A DNA stretch of 51,146 nt. Origin: Chitinilyticum litopenaei DSM 21440 (GTDB taxonomy: Bacteria; Pseudomonadota; Gammaproteobacteria; Burkholderiales; Chitinibacteraceae). Under the pieces are notes generated by a model, which was given only the letters and a program-made list of their open reading frames with translations, had not been told where the DNA came from and ran no database searches. Below are positions 43,599 through 51,146 of the stretch, one piece after another. Made by a program: the position numbers and the translations under genes. Position 1 is the first letter of the stretch. Each line of letters starts with the position of its first letter. The DNA is taken from contig NZ_ATZJ01000031.1 of NCBI RefSeq assembly GCF_000428145.1, positions 1 through 51,146 of the forward strand, in the 5' to 3' direction.

Positions 43599-44869
43599 TA
43601 ACCAGCGTTGCTGGCGCCTTCCCAGATGATGCGCCAGCCTTCGCCCTCGCGCTGCCAGTACTGGCGCTTTTTCATGCGATTGTCGAGGTTGTTGCTGCGG
43701 TAATCCTGTTCGAAGCTGGTGACGAGCTGGCTGGCGTTCTGCCCGGCGGCGTAGATGCTCAGGTCGCGCAGCTCGATTTCCACCCATTCCTTGCTGGCAT
43801 TCACCGCGGCCTTCTGTTCGCTCCAGCGCGTCAGATTCAGGCCATCGTCACTGCGGAACGCATCGGCATAGTGGTTGAGGTAAAGCGAAGTCTTGCGCTC
43901 GGCCCAGGCCTTGCGCCAGTTTTCCACGGTAGCCGCCGCCTGCTCGCGCTGCTTCTCCCAGGCCGCCTTGTCCAGCCACTGGATGCCGGGCACGATGACC
44001 ACGGCCGTCTTGCCCAGTTGCAGATACTGGGCGAGCTGCTCCATTTCCGGATTGCTCAGCGCTACGCAGCCGTTGGAGGCCAGTGGCGCGCGCGCGTAGG
44101 TGGCTGCGGGAACGCCATGCAGCCAGATGCCATGCCCTGTGCGGCCCTGGGTGCGGTCAAGTTCGTTCGGGTAGGAAATCGGCCAGGCTCCGACACCGTA
44201 GAGGTCGGCCTGATCGCCGTAAGTCTTGTCGAGCTGCTCGCGCGGCAGGTGGCCGGTGACGAAATACACGCCCAGCGGCGTGCGCTGGTCGCCTTCCTTG
44301 TATTTGTCAAAGCCGAGTTTGCCGATGGTGGCATAGAAGTCGAGCACATAGCGCGGCACGCCCTTGTCATTGGCGTAGACATAAATGCGCGAGCTGCGCG
44401 CGTCGACCAGGATGGCGTGTTGCTGATCCTTGCCGAACACCAGCAGATTGCCCGGCAGCTTGTCCTGTTCCGGTGGATTCTGGTGGTGCTGGATGCGGCG
44501 CAATGCTTCCAGGCGCAGGTCTTCCAGCTGTTCGGCCATGGTGTTCACGCCGCCGCCGATCTGCGGCAACGGCATGGCGCGCATGGCGTAGAGGTCGCCG
44601 CGCAAGAGGTGTGCGAGCCGGTAGTTGGGCTGTTCGGCCAGCAGCGCGTCAACCGTGGCCATGGCGTCTTCGACATGGCCGGCGCGAATGGCGTCGATGG
44701 CCGCAAGGATGCGCTGCTCCGGCGTACCGGGCGCCGCCTTGCCGGGTTTGTCGACCAGCAGCAGCGGAGGGGACAGGCTGTCGGTGAAGATGGGGCGGGC
44801 CGCCGGGGCGATGACCAGCAGCAGGACCAGAATGATCAGCCGCTTGATCCAGGTTTGCTTGCGGGACAT
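43598..44869 (-). CDS. L,D-transpeptidase with C-terminal Cds6-like domain
   Basis: 423 residues. N-terminal membrane anchor (LIILVLLLVIAPAA), a short TPR-like region (about 50-100), the YkuD catalytic domain around residues 140-285 with the active-site motif SNGCVALSN (Cys near residue 272) preceded by HGIWLHGVP, and a C-terminal NTF2/SnoaL-like domain (VENWRKAWAERKTSLYLNHYADAFR... to GEGWRIIWEG). L,D-transpeptidases make 3-3 crosslinks or attach proteins to peptidoglycan in the periplasm. The gene starts 3 bp after the upstream TPR gene, whose C-terminus carries the same kind of domain. Confidence 0.9.
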   Translation of the reverse strand: MSRKQTWIKRLIILVLLLVIAPAARPIFTDSLSPPLLLVDKPGKAAPGTPEQRILAAIDAIRAGHVEDAMATVDALLAEQPNYRLAHLLRGDLYAMRAMPLPQIGGGVNTMAEQLEDLRLEALRRIQHHQNPPEQDKLPGNLLVFGKDQQHAILVDARSSRIYVYANDKGVPRYVLDFYATIGKLGFDKYKEGDQRTPLGVYFVTGHLPREQLDKTYGDQADLYGVGAWPISYPNELDRTQGRTGHGIWLHGVPAATYARAPLASNGCVALSNPEMEQLAQYLQLGKTAVVIVPGIQWLDKAAWEKQREQAAATVENWRKAWAERKTSLYLNHYADAFRSDDGLNLTRWSEQKAAVNASKEWVEIELRDLSIYAAGQNASQLVTSFEQDYRSNNLDNRMKKRQYWQREGEGWRIIWEGASNAG

Positions 44870-44872
44870 GGC

Positions 44873-45925
44873 TTAGCCGGCGCGCTCTTCGCGGATCAGC
44901 CAGCCATCGCCGCTGCGCTCGAGGATGAAGGTCTTGCGTGTGGTCGAGCTCAGGCGGTCGGACTTGTAACTCTGGCGCACCGTCACCTTGGCCGTCTTGT
45001 CATCAATGAATTCGACATCCTGATCGGAGAGCGCCACTTCGATGTATTTCGGCGCCGTCACGCGCTCGCGGCGTTCCTTGGCCCATTCGGCGTATTTCTG
45101 GCCGCCCGGCGTACGGAAGGACTTGCTGTAGCTGGCCAGATAGCCATCGGCATTCTGCTTGCTCCAGGCATTCGCCCAGCGGTCCAGGCTGGCGAGCACG
45201 CGCTGGCGCTCGGCCGCACCATCGGCTTTCTTCGGCACCTCGCTGGGTTTGGCCGCCAGTGTCGGCGCCGGCCTGGCGGTCGGTGTAGCGCTTGCTTTCG
45301 GAGCCGGTGTCGGCGTGGCTTGTGGCGCGCGGGTGGCCGGTGGCAGCGTCGGCTTCTGGGTAATGATGGTGATCGAGGGCTTGACGGCGGCCATATTGGC
45401 GGAGCCGCGCGGCGCCATTTGCGGGTTGCGGCTGAACAGCTCGTGCACCAGCGTCAGTTTGGTCTGCACCTTGGCATTGCCGGATTCGAGCTGCAGCGCC
45501 TTGTCATACGATTGCGACGCCAGACGGGCATAGAGGTCGCCCAGGTTTTCATGCGCAATCGCATAGCTGGGATTGGTCTGGATGGCCATCTGCAAGGCTG
45601 CGCGCGCCTTGTCGAGCTGGTTTTGCTGGGCGTACAGCACCGCGAGGTTATTGTAGGGCTCCGGCAGTCCGGGGTTTTCCTCGGCAATCTGCGTAAAGGC
45701 CTTGATGGCATCCTCGATGCGACCGGTTTCGGTCAGTGCGATCGCGCGCATGAAGCGCAGCTGCAGATCCTTGGGATTGCTGGCCAAGGCGCGGTCCGCG
45801 CGTTCCAGGGCCTGCGGGAACTGGCGGGCCTTGAGCAGCTGCTGGATGTCTTCGGCGTCGCCGGCAAAGGTCGCGCCGGCGGCGAACAGGGTCAGGGTCA
45901 CAAGCAGGTGGGGCAAACGCAGCAT
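44873..45925 (-). CDS. Periplasmic TPR protein with C-terminal Cds6-like domain
   Basis: 350 residues: signal peptide (MLRLPHLLVTLTLFAAGATFAG); three to four TPR repeats at about residues 25-150; a low-complexity Pro/Ala/Thr linker at about 180-235; and a C-terminal domain (LDRWANAWSKQNADGYLASYSKSFR... to GDGWLIREE) that resembles the end of the adjacent L,D-transpeptidase. It probably works with that enzyme at the cell wall. First gene of the pair. The linker is unlike the rest in composition and may span the periplasm. Confidence 0.8.
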   Translation of the reverse strand: MLRLPHLLVTLTLFAAGATFAGDAEDIQQLLKARQFPQALERADRALASNPKDLQLRFMRAIALTETGRIEDAIKAFTQIAEENPGLPEPYNNLAVLYAQQNQLDKARAALQMAIQTNPSYAIAHENLGDLYARLASQSYDKALQLESGNAKVQTKLTLVHELFSRNPQMAPRGSANMAAVKPSITIITQKPTLPPATRAPQATPTPAPKASATPTARPAPTLAAKPSEVPKKADGAAERQRVLASLDRWANAWSKQNADGYLASYSKSFRTPGGQKYAEWAKERRERVTAPKYIEVALSDQDVEFIDDKTAKVTVRQSYKSDRLSSTTRKTFILERSGDGWLIREERAG

Positions 45926-46013
45926 GAGGCAGTAATCCGGCGCGAAAGGCTAAAAACCGGCCGATTTTAGCAAAAGCTGAACAAGCCTGCGCAGCTAGAT
46001 GACAGCGCCGTGT

Positions 46014-46334
46014 CTAACTTGCCATATCGTGTGGCTTATCTTGCAACTGGCTGAGCGTGTCCTTCAGCGCCTTCAGCGGGGTGTATTTCAGTGTGCGCTT
46101 GGCGGCGATGGCGACCGGTTCGCCGGTGCGCGGGTTGCGTCCCATGCGCGCCGCACGCTGCTGGATGGCCAGTTTGCCAAGCCCGGGCAGCGGCAGGCTG
46201 CCGCCGCCCTTGAGCGTGGCCGCGCCGACCTCGCCCAGCGCGTCCAGCACGAGGGCGACGGTCTGGCGATCCAGTTCCGGTTGGTCCAGTGCGGCCAGCA
46301 GGCGCACCGCTTCGATCAGTTCACGTTTGTTCAT
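46014..46334 (-). CDS. HU-family DNA-binding protein
   Basis: 106 residues. N-terminal MNKRELIEAVRLLAAL and the arm motif MGRNPRTGEPVAIAAKRTLKYTP show an HU/IHF fold. The region LPGLGKLAIQQRAARMGRNP is the DNA-contacting beta arm. It is longer than HU (90) with an extra helical insertion (TVALVLDALGEVGAATLKGGG), so it is a divergent paralog, not the main HU. Divergent from the CoA-disulfide reductase gene. Confidence 0.85.
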   Translation of the reverse strand: MNKRELIEAVRLLAALDQPELDRQTVALVLDALGEVGAATLKGGGSLPLPGLGKLAIQQRAARMGRNPRTGEPVAIAAKRTLKYTPLKALKDTLSQLQDKPHDMAS

Positions 46335-46401
46335 GCCGGTTTCCTTTTTTCGGGAATCTGCGCTGCCTTGCCGGACTTGTCAAATTGCACGCACTTTACA
46401 A

Positions 46402-46435
46402 TATATAAAAAAATATAATATTATGGTGTTAATTA
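46402..46435. promoter_or_regulatory. AT-rich divergent promoter region
   Basis: The sequence around AATATATAAAAAAATATAAT is strikingly AT-rich in an otherwise GC-rich window and lies between the divergent HU-like and CoA-disulfide reductase genes. TATAAT at 46414-46419 area fits a -10. Confidence 0.45.
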
Positions 46436-46456
46436 AAATGGCAACGCGAGGGCAGT

Positions 46457-48130
46457 ATGGAACAGGCACAGCGCATCATCATTGTCGGCGGCGTGGCGGG
46501 CGGGGCTTCGGCCGCGGCGCGGGCAAGGCGGCTCAGTGAATCCGCCAGCATCACCGTTTTCGAACGCGGGCCCTATGTGTCGTTTGCCAATTGCGGCCTG
46601 CCTTACCATCTGGGCGGCGAAATCACCGAGCGTGACGCACTCTTGCTGCATACGCCGGAAAGCCTGAGCGCGCGCTTTGGCATCGAGGTACGCGTCAATC
46701 ACGAGGTGCTTGCCATCGATCGCGTGCGCAAGACGGTGCGCGTGCTCGACCGCCTGAGTGGCGAAACCGGCGAGGAGGCCTACGATGCGCTGATCCTCGC
46801 GCCCGGCGCCGCGCCAATCCGCCCACCCTTGCCGGGGCTGGACGATGCGCGCGTGTTCACGCTGCGCAACCTGCCCGATCTGGACCGGCTGATGGCGGCG
46901 CTCGACCCGGAAATCCGCACGCTCAGTGTCGTTGGCGCCGGTTTTATCGGCCTGGAAACCGTCGAGGCCTTGCGGCAGCGCGGGTTGAACGTCCACCTGA
47001 TCGAGCGCAGCCCGCAGGTGCTCGCGCCGCTGGACGCCGAAATGACCGCGCCGCTGGTGGCGACGCTGCGCGCACACGGCGTGGCGCTGCATCTGGGTGA
47101 AACGCTGCAGCGCATCGAAACGGCGGGCGAGTCGCTGCAGTTGCGGCTGGAATCCGGTGCGAGCATCGCCAGCGATCTGGTCGTGCTGGCCATCGGTGTG
47201 CGCCCGGAAACTGCGCTGGCGCGCGAGGCTGGTCTGGAGTTGGGAGAAACAGGCGGGGTATGGGTTGATGAGCAAATGCGCACAAGCGATCCAGCCATAT
47301 ACGCGGTGGGGGATGTGATTGAAGTGCGCCATGTCGTCGATGGCAGGCCGGTGCTGCTGCCGCTGGCCGGCCCGGCCAACCACCAGGGCCGCATTGCCGC
47401 CGACGCCATTTTCGGGCGTGCCAGCACTTATCGCGGCAGCCAGGGCACGGCCATCTGCAAGGTCTTCGAGCAGACGGCGGCCAGCACCGGTCTGAACGAA
47501 AAGGCGCTGCAGGCCGCCGGCATCGCCTATCGCAAGCTCTACCTGCACGCCGGCGATCATGCCGGCTACTACCCCGGCGCCACGCCGGTCAGCCTGAAAA
47601 TCCTTTTCGCTACGGAATCCGCCCGCCTGCTGGGCGCGCAAGCGGTGGGCGAGAAGGGCGTGGACAAGCGCATCGACGTGCTGGCCGTCGCGCTGCAGGC
47701 CGGCCTGACGGTGGACGATCTGGCTGAAATGGAACTGGCCTACGCGCCGCCGTACGGTTCGGCCAAGGATGTGGTCAACCTGGCCGGCATGGCCGCGCAG
47801 AACCTGCAGGACGGCCTGTTGCAACTGATCGGCGCCGAAGAAGTCGGCCAGGCCGTTGCTGAGGGCGCGCAGCTCATCGACGTGCGCGAGGCCGAGGAAA
47901 TTGCCACCGGCCTGCTGCCGGGCGCGCGCAATCTGCCGCTGTCGCAGTTGCGCCAGTTGTTGAGCTTGCTTGCGCGTGATCGGGAGGTGATTGTCTATTG
48001 CCAGGTGGGCTTGCGCGGCTATATCGCCCAGCGCTTTCTTGCGCAGCAGGGCTACCGGGTGCGCAGTCTCAACGGCGGCTACAAGACCTGGAGCATGTGG
48101 CAACAGAGCCGAACGTTTCGGCCGGGCTGA
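46457..48130 (+). CDS. CoA-disulfide reductase with C-terminal rhodanese domain
   Basis: 557 residues. FAD-binding VGGVAGGASAAARARR (residues 10-25); the redox Cys in SFANCGLPYHLGG near residue 44; NAD-binding SVVGAGFIGLETVEAL near 156-171; the FAD-binding YAVGDV near 282; pyridine-nucleotide-disulfide dimerisation region at about 325-440; and a rhodanese domain from about 460 with VIVYCQVGLRGY (Cys near 515). Such CoADR-RHD enzymes reduce CoA disulfide or persulfides and polysulfides. No partner genes adjacent. Start set by the GAGGGCAGT site. Confidence 0.9.
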   Translation: MEQAQRIIIVGGVAGGASAAARARRLSESASITVFERGPYVSFANCGLPYHLGGEITERDALLLHTPESLSARFGIEVRVNHEVLAIDRVRKTVRVLDRLSGETGEEAYDALILAPGAAPIRPPLPGLDDARVFTLRNLPDLDRLMAALDPEIRTLSVVGAGFIGLETVEALRQRGLNVHLIERSPQVLAPLDAEMTAPLVATLRAHGVALHLGETLQRIETAGESLQLRLESGASIASDLVVLAIGVRPETALAREAGLELGETGGVWVDEQMRTSDPAIYAVGDVIEVRHVVDGRPVLLPLAGPANHQGRIAADAIFGRASTYRGSQGTAICKVFEQTAASTGLNEKALQAAGIAYRKLYLHAGDHAGYYPGATPVSLKILFATESARLLGAQAVGEKGVDKRIDVLAVALQAGLTVDDLAEMELAYAPPYGSAKDVVNLAGMAAQNLQDGLLQLIGAEEVGQAVAEGAQLIDVREAEEIATGLLPGARNLPLSQLRQLLSLLARDREVIVYCQVGLRGYIAQRFLAQQGYRVRSLNGGYKTWSMWQQSRTFRPG

Positions 48131-48229
48131 TCTTGCGCGACGGCCGCGTGCCGGGCTGCTTGTGCGTGTCCGCGCGGGTGCCCAGGCCGCCGCACCGCTT
48201 TGATGCGGGTCAGATGCAGGCGCCGATAG

Positions 48230-48252
48230 CGGTTTCGCTAATGGCGAAACCG
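48230..48252. other. Hairpin upstream of upp
   Basis: CGGTTTCGC (48230-48238), TAATG loop, GCGAAACCG (48244-48252), a perfect 9-bp stem without a T tract. A -10-like TACAAT follows at 48264-48269, and the repeats CAGGCCT/AGGCCTG (48258-48264, 48288-48294) cover the upp ribosome-binding site. May regulate upp, or may terminate the reductase transcript. Confidence 0.4.
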
Positions 48253-48296
48253 GCTGGCAGGCCTACAATTGGTGGGTTTAATTTCCGAGGCCTGTC

Positions 48297-48926
48297 ATGA
48301 AGATCTCCGTCGTCAATCACCCGCTGGTCCAGCACAAACTCGCACTGCTGCGCGAGGCGGACGTCAGCACCAACAAATTCCGCCTGCTGACCGAAGAGCT
48401 GGCGCGCCTTCTGGCCTACGAGGCCACGCGCGACCTGCCGCTGGAGCCGGTGACCATCGAGGGCTGGTGCGGCCCGGTGGATGTGCAGAAGGTCAAGGGC
48501 AAGAAGCTTACCGTCGTGCCGATCCTGCGGGCCGGCATCGGCATGCTCAACGGCGTGCTCGATCTGGTGCCCTCGGCCAAGATCAGCGTCGTCGGCCTGG
48601 CGCGCAACGAGGAAACGCTGCAGCCCGAGCCGTATTTCGAGAAATTCGTCGGTTCGCTCGACGATCGCCTGGCGTTGATCATCGATCCGATGCTGGCCAC
48701 CGGTGGTTCGCTGGTCGCCACCATCGACATGCTCAAGCGCAAGGGTTGCACGCACATCAAGGCCATCGTCATGGTTGCCGCGCCCGAAGGCGTGAAACTG
48801 GTGAACGAAAAGCACCCGGACGTGGAAATCGTCGCCGCCTCGCTCGATTCGCACCTGAACGAGCACGGCTACATCATTCCGGGCCTGGGCGACGCCGGCG
48901 ACAAGATTTTCGGCACGACCAAATAA
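48297..48926 (+). CDS. upp: Uracil phosphoribosyltransferase
   Basis: 209 residues, matching E. coli (208). Seen: VVNHPLVQHKLALLRE near the start; VPILRAGIGMLNGVLDLVP; the PRPP loop IDPMLATGGSLVATID near residues 127-142; and the ending LDSHLNEHGYIIPGLGDAGDKIFGTT. Salvages uracil to UMP. The usual partner uraA follows but is separated by a 323-bp composite MITE that begins 4 bp after the stop codon. Confidence 0.97.
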   Translation: MKISVVNHPLVQHKLALLREADVSTNKFRLLTEELARLLAYEATRDLPLEPVTIEGWCGPVDVQKVKGKKLTVVPILRAGIGMLNGVLDLVPSAKISVVGLARNEETLQPEPYFEKFVGSLDDRLALIIDPMLATGGSLVATIDMLKRKGCTHIKAIVMVAAPEGVKLVNEKHPDVEIVAASLDSHLNEHGYIIPGLGDAGDKIFGTTK

Positions 48927-48929
48927 CAA

Positions 48930-49252
48930 GCTGATTAGAAAGCCTTCTCAGCAAACCACAAAAACCTATTGAACCACAGAGGCACAGAGGGCACAGAGGA
49001 AGTAAAACCCTTCCTGATTAGGAAGCCAGCTCAGCAACTCGTCATACCGGCGAAAGCCGGTATCCAGAGCGCTGCTCGAACAAGCATTGCAGCTCGATTC
49101 CCGCTTTCGCGGGAATGACGAATTGTACTTTGCTGAGATAGCTGCCTAATTAGGAAACCCTTGGGAATTCCTATGAAGTGCCCCCCTTTTCTCTGTGCTC
49201 TCTGTGTCTCTGTGGTTGATTTGGGTTTTGCTGCGAAGTCTTGCTAATCAGG
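48930..49252. mobile_element. Composite MITE-like element between upp and uraA
   Basis: Ends GCTGATTAGAAAGCC (48930) and, complement, CCTGATTAGCAAGAC (to 49252). The flanks AATAACAA (48922-48929) and AATGACAA (49253-49260) are an 8-bp target duplication with one mismatch; the left copy covers the upp stop codon. The core is the CACAGAG inverted-repeat type and is split by the element at 49013-49154. Confidence 0.8.
49013..49154. mobile_element. Nested MITE with dRS3-like core, 142 bp
   Basis: Ends CCTGATTAGG and CCTAATTAGG; the flanking octamers AAACCCTT (49005-49012 and 49155-49162) are identical. Inside are ATACCGGC/GCCGGTAT at 49043-49062 and ATTCCCGC/GCGGGAAT at 49098-49117. It has about the same length and organisation as the element at 4439-4579. 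Confidence 0.88.
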
Positions 49253-49330
49253 AATGACAAAGAACGACAAGAATGCGCGGGCAAAGGCAGCCCGCGGACA
49301 CGCTTTGCTGTTTCAGATCAGGGGAAAACC

Positions 49331-50572
49331 ATGTTCCATACACTGCGCCAGTTCATTTCCGGCGCGCAAATCCTGTTTGTCGCCTTTGGCGCGCTGGTGC
49401 TCGTACCCTTGCTGACCGGGCTGAACCCGGCGATGGCGCTGCTGGGCGCCGGCGTCGGCACGCTGCTGTTCCAGCTGGTCACCGGGCGCAAGGTGCCGAT
49501 CTTTCTCGGCTCCTCGTTTGCCTTTATCGCCCCCATCATCTTCTCCATCCAGACCTGGGGAATGGCGGCGACGCAGTTCGGCCTGTTTGCCGCCGGCTTC
49601 ATGTATTTCGTGATTGCCGCCATCGTGCGCTGGCGCGGCATGGCGCTGATTGAAAAGCTGCTGCCGCCGGTGGTGATCGGCCCGGTGATCATGGTCATCG
49701 GCCTGTCGGTCGCCGTGGCGGCTTCCGGCATGGCGATGGGGCAGGGCGGCGGCCAGCAGCTGGTGCCCTATGGGGTGTCGCTGACGCTGGCGGCCATTTC
49801 GCTGGCGACGACCATCATCGTCTCGGTGTTTGCCGGCGGCATGCTGCGGCTGGTGCCGATTCTGGCCGGCGTCATCGTCGGCTATATTGCGGCAATCTTC
49901 ATGGGGGTGGTGGATTTCTCCGGCATCGTCAATGCGCCGTGGTTCGCCATGCCGACCTTCGTTTCGCCCGAGGTGAACTGGGCGGCGGCGCTCTTCATGC
50001 TGCCGGTGGCGATCGCGCCCTGCATCGAGCACATCGGCGGCGTGATGGCCGTGGGCAAGGTGGCTGGCAAGGATTACACCAGCGAACCCGGCCTGCACCG
50101 CACGCTGGCCGGCGACGGCCTGGGCGTGTGCTTTGCCGGCGCCATCGGCGGCCCGCCGATCACGACGTATGCCGAGGTGACCGGCGCGCTGATGATCACG
50201 CGCAATTTCAACCCGGTCATCATGACCTATGCCGCCGTACTGGCCATCATCCTGGCCTTCTTTGGCAAGTTCAACGCCGTGCTCACCTCGATTCCGCTGC
50301 CGGTGATGGGCGGCATCATGGTGCTGCTGTTCGGCACGATCGCCTCCATCGGCCTGAAAACGCTGATCGACGCGCGCGTCGACCTGATGGCGCCGCGCAA
50401 TCTGGTCATCGTGTCGGTGATTCTCACCTGCGGCATTGGCGGGCTGATGTTCAAGGCCGGCAATTTCAGCCTGGCCGGCGTGGGGCTGGTGAGCCTGCTG
50501 GCCATCGCGCTCAACCTGCTGCTGCCGGCGGACCGCCATCACGACGGCATTGTCGAGGGTCAGGATATCTGA
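49331..50572 (+). CDS. uraA: Uracil:proton symporter (NCS2 family)
   Basis: 413 residues from ATG 49331 (MFHTLRQFISGAQILFVAFGALVLVPLLTGLNPAMALLGAGVGTL), with a GGGGAAAA site; the longer frame would start inside the MITE. Seen: GSSFAFIAPI near residue 58, the substrate-region AIAPCIEHIGGVMAVGKVAGKDYTSEPGLHRTLAGDGLG with the conserved His-Ile-Gly, and GGPPITTYAEVTGALMITR. About 14 helices. Works with Upp in uracil uptake. A 50-bp repeat starts 2 bp after the stop. Confidence 0.95.
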   Translation: MFHTLRQFISGAQILFVAFGALVLVPLLTGLNPAMALLGAGVGTLLFQLVTGRKVPIFLGSSFAFIAPIIFSIQTWGMAATQFGLFAAGFMYFVIAAIVRWRGMALIEKLLPPVVIGPVIMVIGLSVAVAASGMAMGQGGGQQLVPYGVSLTLAAISLATTIIVSVFAGGMLRLVPILAGVIVGYIAAIFMGVVDFSGIVNAPWFAMPTFVSPEVNWAAALFMLPVAIAPCIEHIGGVMAVGKVAGKDYTSEPGLHRTLAGDGLGVCFAGAIGGPPITTYAEVTGALMITRNFNPVIMTYAAVLAIILAFFGKFNAVLTSIPLPVMGGIMVLLFGTIASIGLKTLIDARVDLMAPRNLVIVSVILTCGIGGLMFKAGNFSLAGVGLVSLLAIALNLLLPADRHHDGIVEGQDI

Positions 50573-50574
50573 CA

Positions 50575-50624
50575 GGGTATGGCTTTACAGCCATTCATCG
50601 TGAATGGCTGTAGACATATACCCA
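50575..50624. repeat. 50-bp palindromic repeat, copy 6
   Basis: GGGTATG start, ACAGCCATTC and GAATGGCTGT inverted arms (50587-50596, 50602-50611), ATATACCCA end; the best palindrome after copy 2. It lies 2 bp after the uraA stop. Confidence 0.75.
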
Positions 50625-50646
50625 TGAAAAAAGGACGCCGCGGCGC

Positions 50647-50679
50647 AATGCCGCTCAGTTAAGCCTGAGCGGCATTTTT
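50647..50679 (+). terminator. Intrinsic terminator overlapping the transposase end
   Basis: AATGCCGCTCAG (50647-50658), TTAAGC loop, CTGAGCGGCATT (50665-50676) and a T run to 50679. A perfect 12-bp stem. It overlaps the last codons and stop of the minus-strand transposase. Confidence 0.85.
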
Positions 50680-51146
50680 CTTGACTGGGTAACGGGTTTT
50701 GCTCATCTTCACTGCGCGCGGATAGCGCCGCTCGCTGCGACGTGGCGGCAGAATGAAGCGCTTGATGTTGCTGCGCATCGCCTTCAACTTGCCCGGGATC
50801 GTGCCCGGTGAGCAACGACCCGAACTCCACAGCCACTCATCCACAATGTAACGCAGCGCCGTCAGGAAACTGATCCGGCATGGCGAAACTGCCGCCTCTT
50901 CCGCAATGCGCAGCATCTCCAGCCGGATCAGGTTGTACATCAGCAAGGTCGCCCACAACTCCTGCTTGATCCCCTCGGGCTGCAGGCTGCGCAAGGTCAT
51001 CGCCTGGCGCTGCAGGTCTGTCTTGATTTCCCCGTAGGTCAGCTCGATTTCCCAGCGCTCGTGATACAGCGCGAACACCTCGTCGGCCGGCCAGTGTTCC
51101 GGATCGGCCAGCGAGGTAAACACGGTCCGACGCTGTCCGTTGGGCA
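50659..51146 (-). CDS. IS4-family transposase, C-terminal part (cut by window edge)
   Basis: The frame is open from the right edge; about 161 residues are seen, ending VKKNAAQA at 50659. RTVFTSLADPEHWPADEVFALYHERWEIELTYGEIKTDL contains the YREK signature of the IS4 family exactly spaced (Y-2-R-3-E-6-K), whose Glu is the third catalytic residue of the DDE triad. The N-terminal part, with the first two Asp, is outside the window. The right-hand end and terminal repeats cannot be placed; the element seems to stop near the terminator and the 50-bp repeat downstream of uraA. Confidence 0.88.
   Translation of the reverse strand, partial: PNGQRRTVFTSLADPEHWPADEVFALYHERWEIELTYGEIKTDLQRQAMTLRSLQPEGIKQELWATLLMYNLIRLEMLRIAEEAAVSPCRISFLTALRYIVDEWLWSSGRCSPGTIPGKLKAMRSNIKRFILPPRRSERRYPRAVKMSKTRYPVKKNAAQA

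Noticed and set aside
46433..48103. A 556-codon open frame antisense to the CoA-disulfide reductase
   Set aside because: Mirror of a confident gene; composition is that of a shadow frame.
50622..50661. A tiny frame MKKGRRGAMPLS after uraA
   Set aside because: It lies across the 50-bp repeat and the terminator with no ribosome-binding site.

Overview
The window reads as chromosomal DNA of a GC-rich betaproteobacterium. The betaproteobacterial small families DUF3579, DUF3149 and DUF2788, the trxA-rho-rpmE order with a type B L31, and the argF/DUF3579 pair all point that way. Neisseriales or a near relative is my best guess, but genus cannot be fixed from the sequence alone.

Layout. (1) 1-1095: the tail of an IS1595-family insertion sequence that has cut the front off a DUF418 membrane-protein gene. 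(2) 1258-4248: nirBD, assimilatory NADH-nitrite reductase, on the minus strand. (3) 4822-10311: a minus-strand operon lplT - membrane-fusion protein - RND pump. (4) 10532-12428: a periplasmic binding protein and tRNA pseudouridine synthase truC. (5) 12811-14844: a highly structured GC-rich non-coding block next to the SOS mutagenesis operon umuDC. (6) 15191-18141: pntAA-pntAB-pntB transhydrogenase. (7) 18345: a Fur-box-preceded DUF2325 gene. (8) 19006-29917: one contiguous flagellar rod/hook block flgBCDEFGHIJKL with two sigma-54 promoters. (9) 30045-33671: radA, trxA, rho, rpmE. (10) 33838-39031: a GT-C glycosyltransferase, DUF3149, a diguanylate cyclase, yajQ, ppnP, DUF2788. (11) 39205-42590: argF-exporter-argG operon and divergent DUF3579. 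(12) 42725-45925: an SDR reductase, then a TPR protein plus L,D-transpeptidase pair. (13) 46014-50572: an HU-like protein, CoA-disulfide reductase with rhodanese domain, upp and uraA. (14) 50659-end: a partial IS4-family transposase.

Most genes are ordinary housekeeping or motility genes. The interesting part is between them. Two repeat systems fill the intergenic spaces. One is a family of MITE-like elements whose terminal repeats match the end of the IS1595-family element at the left edge. They make 8-bp target duplications and are twice nested inside one another. The other is a family of 50-bp imperfect palindromes (GGGTAT at one end, TATACC or a close variant at the other), seven clear copies plus two weaker ones, nearly all within a few bases of a stop or start codon. 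I do not recognise this second family. A third unexplained object is a run of five strong hairpins at 12811-13008 beside umuC.
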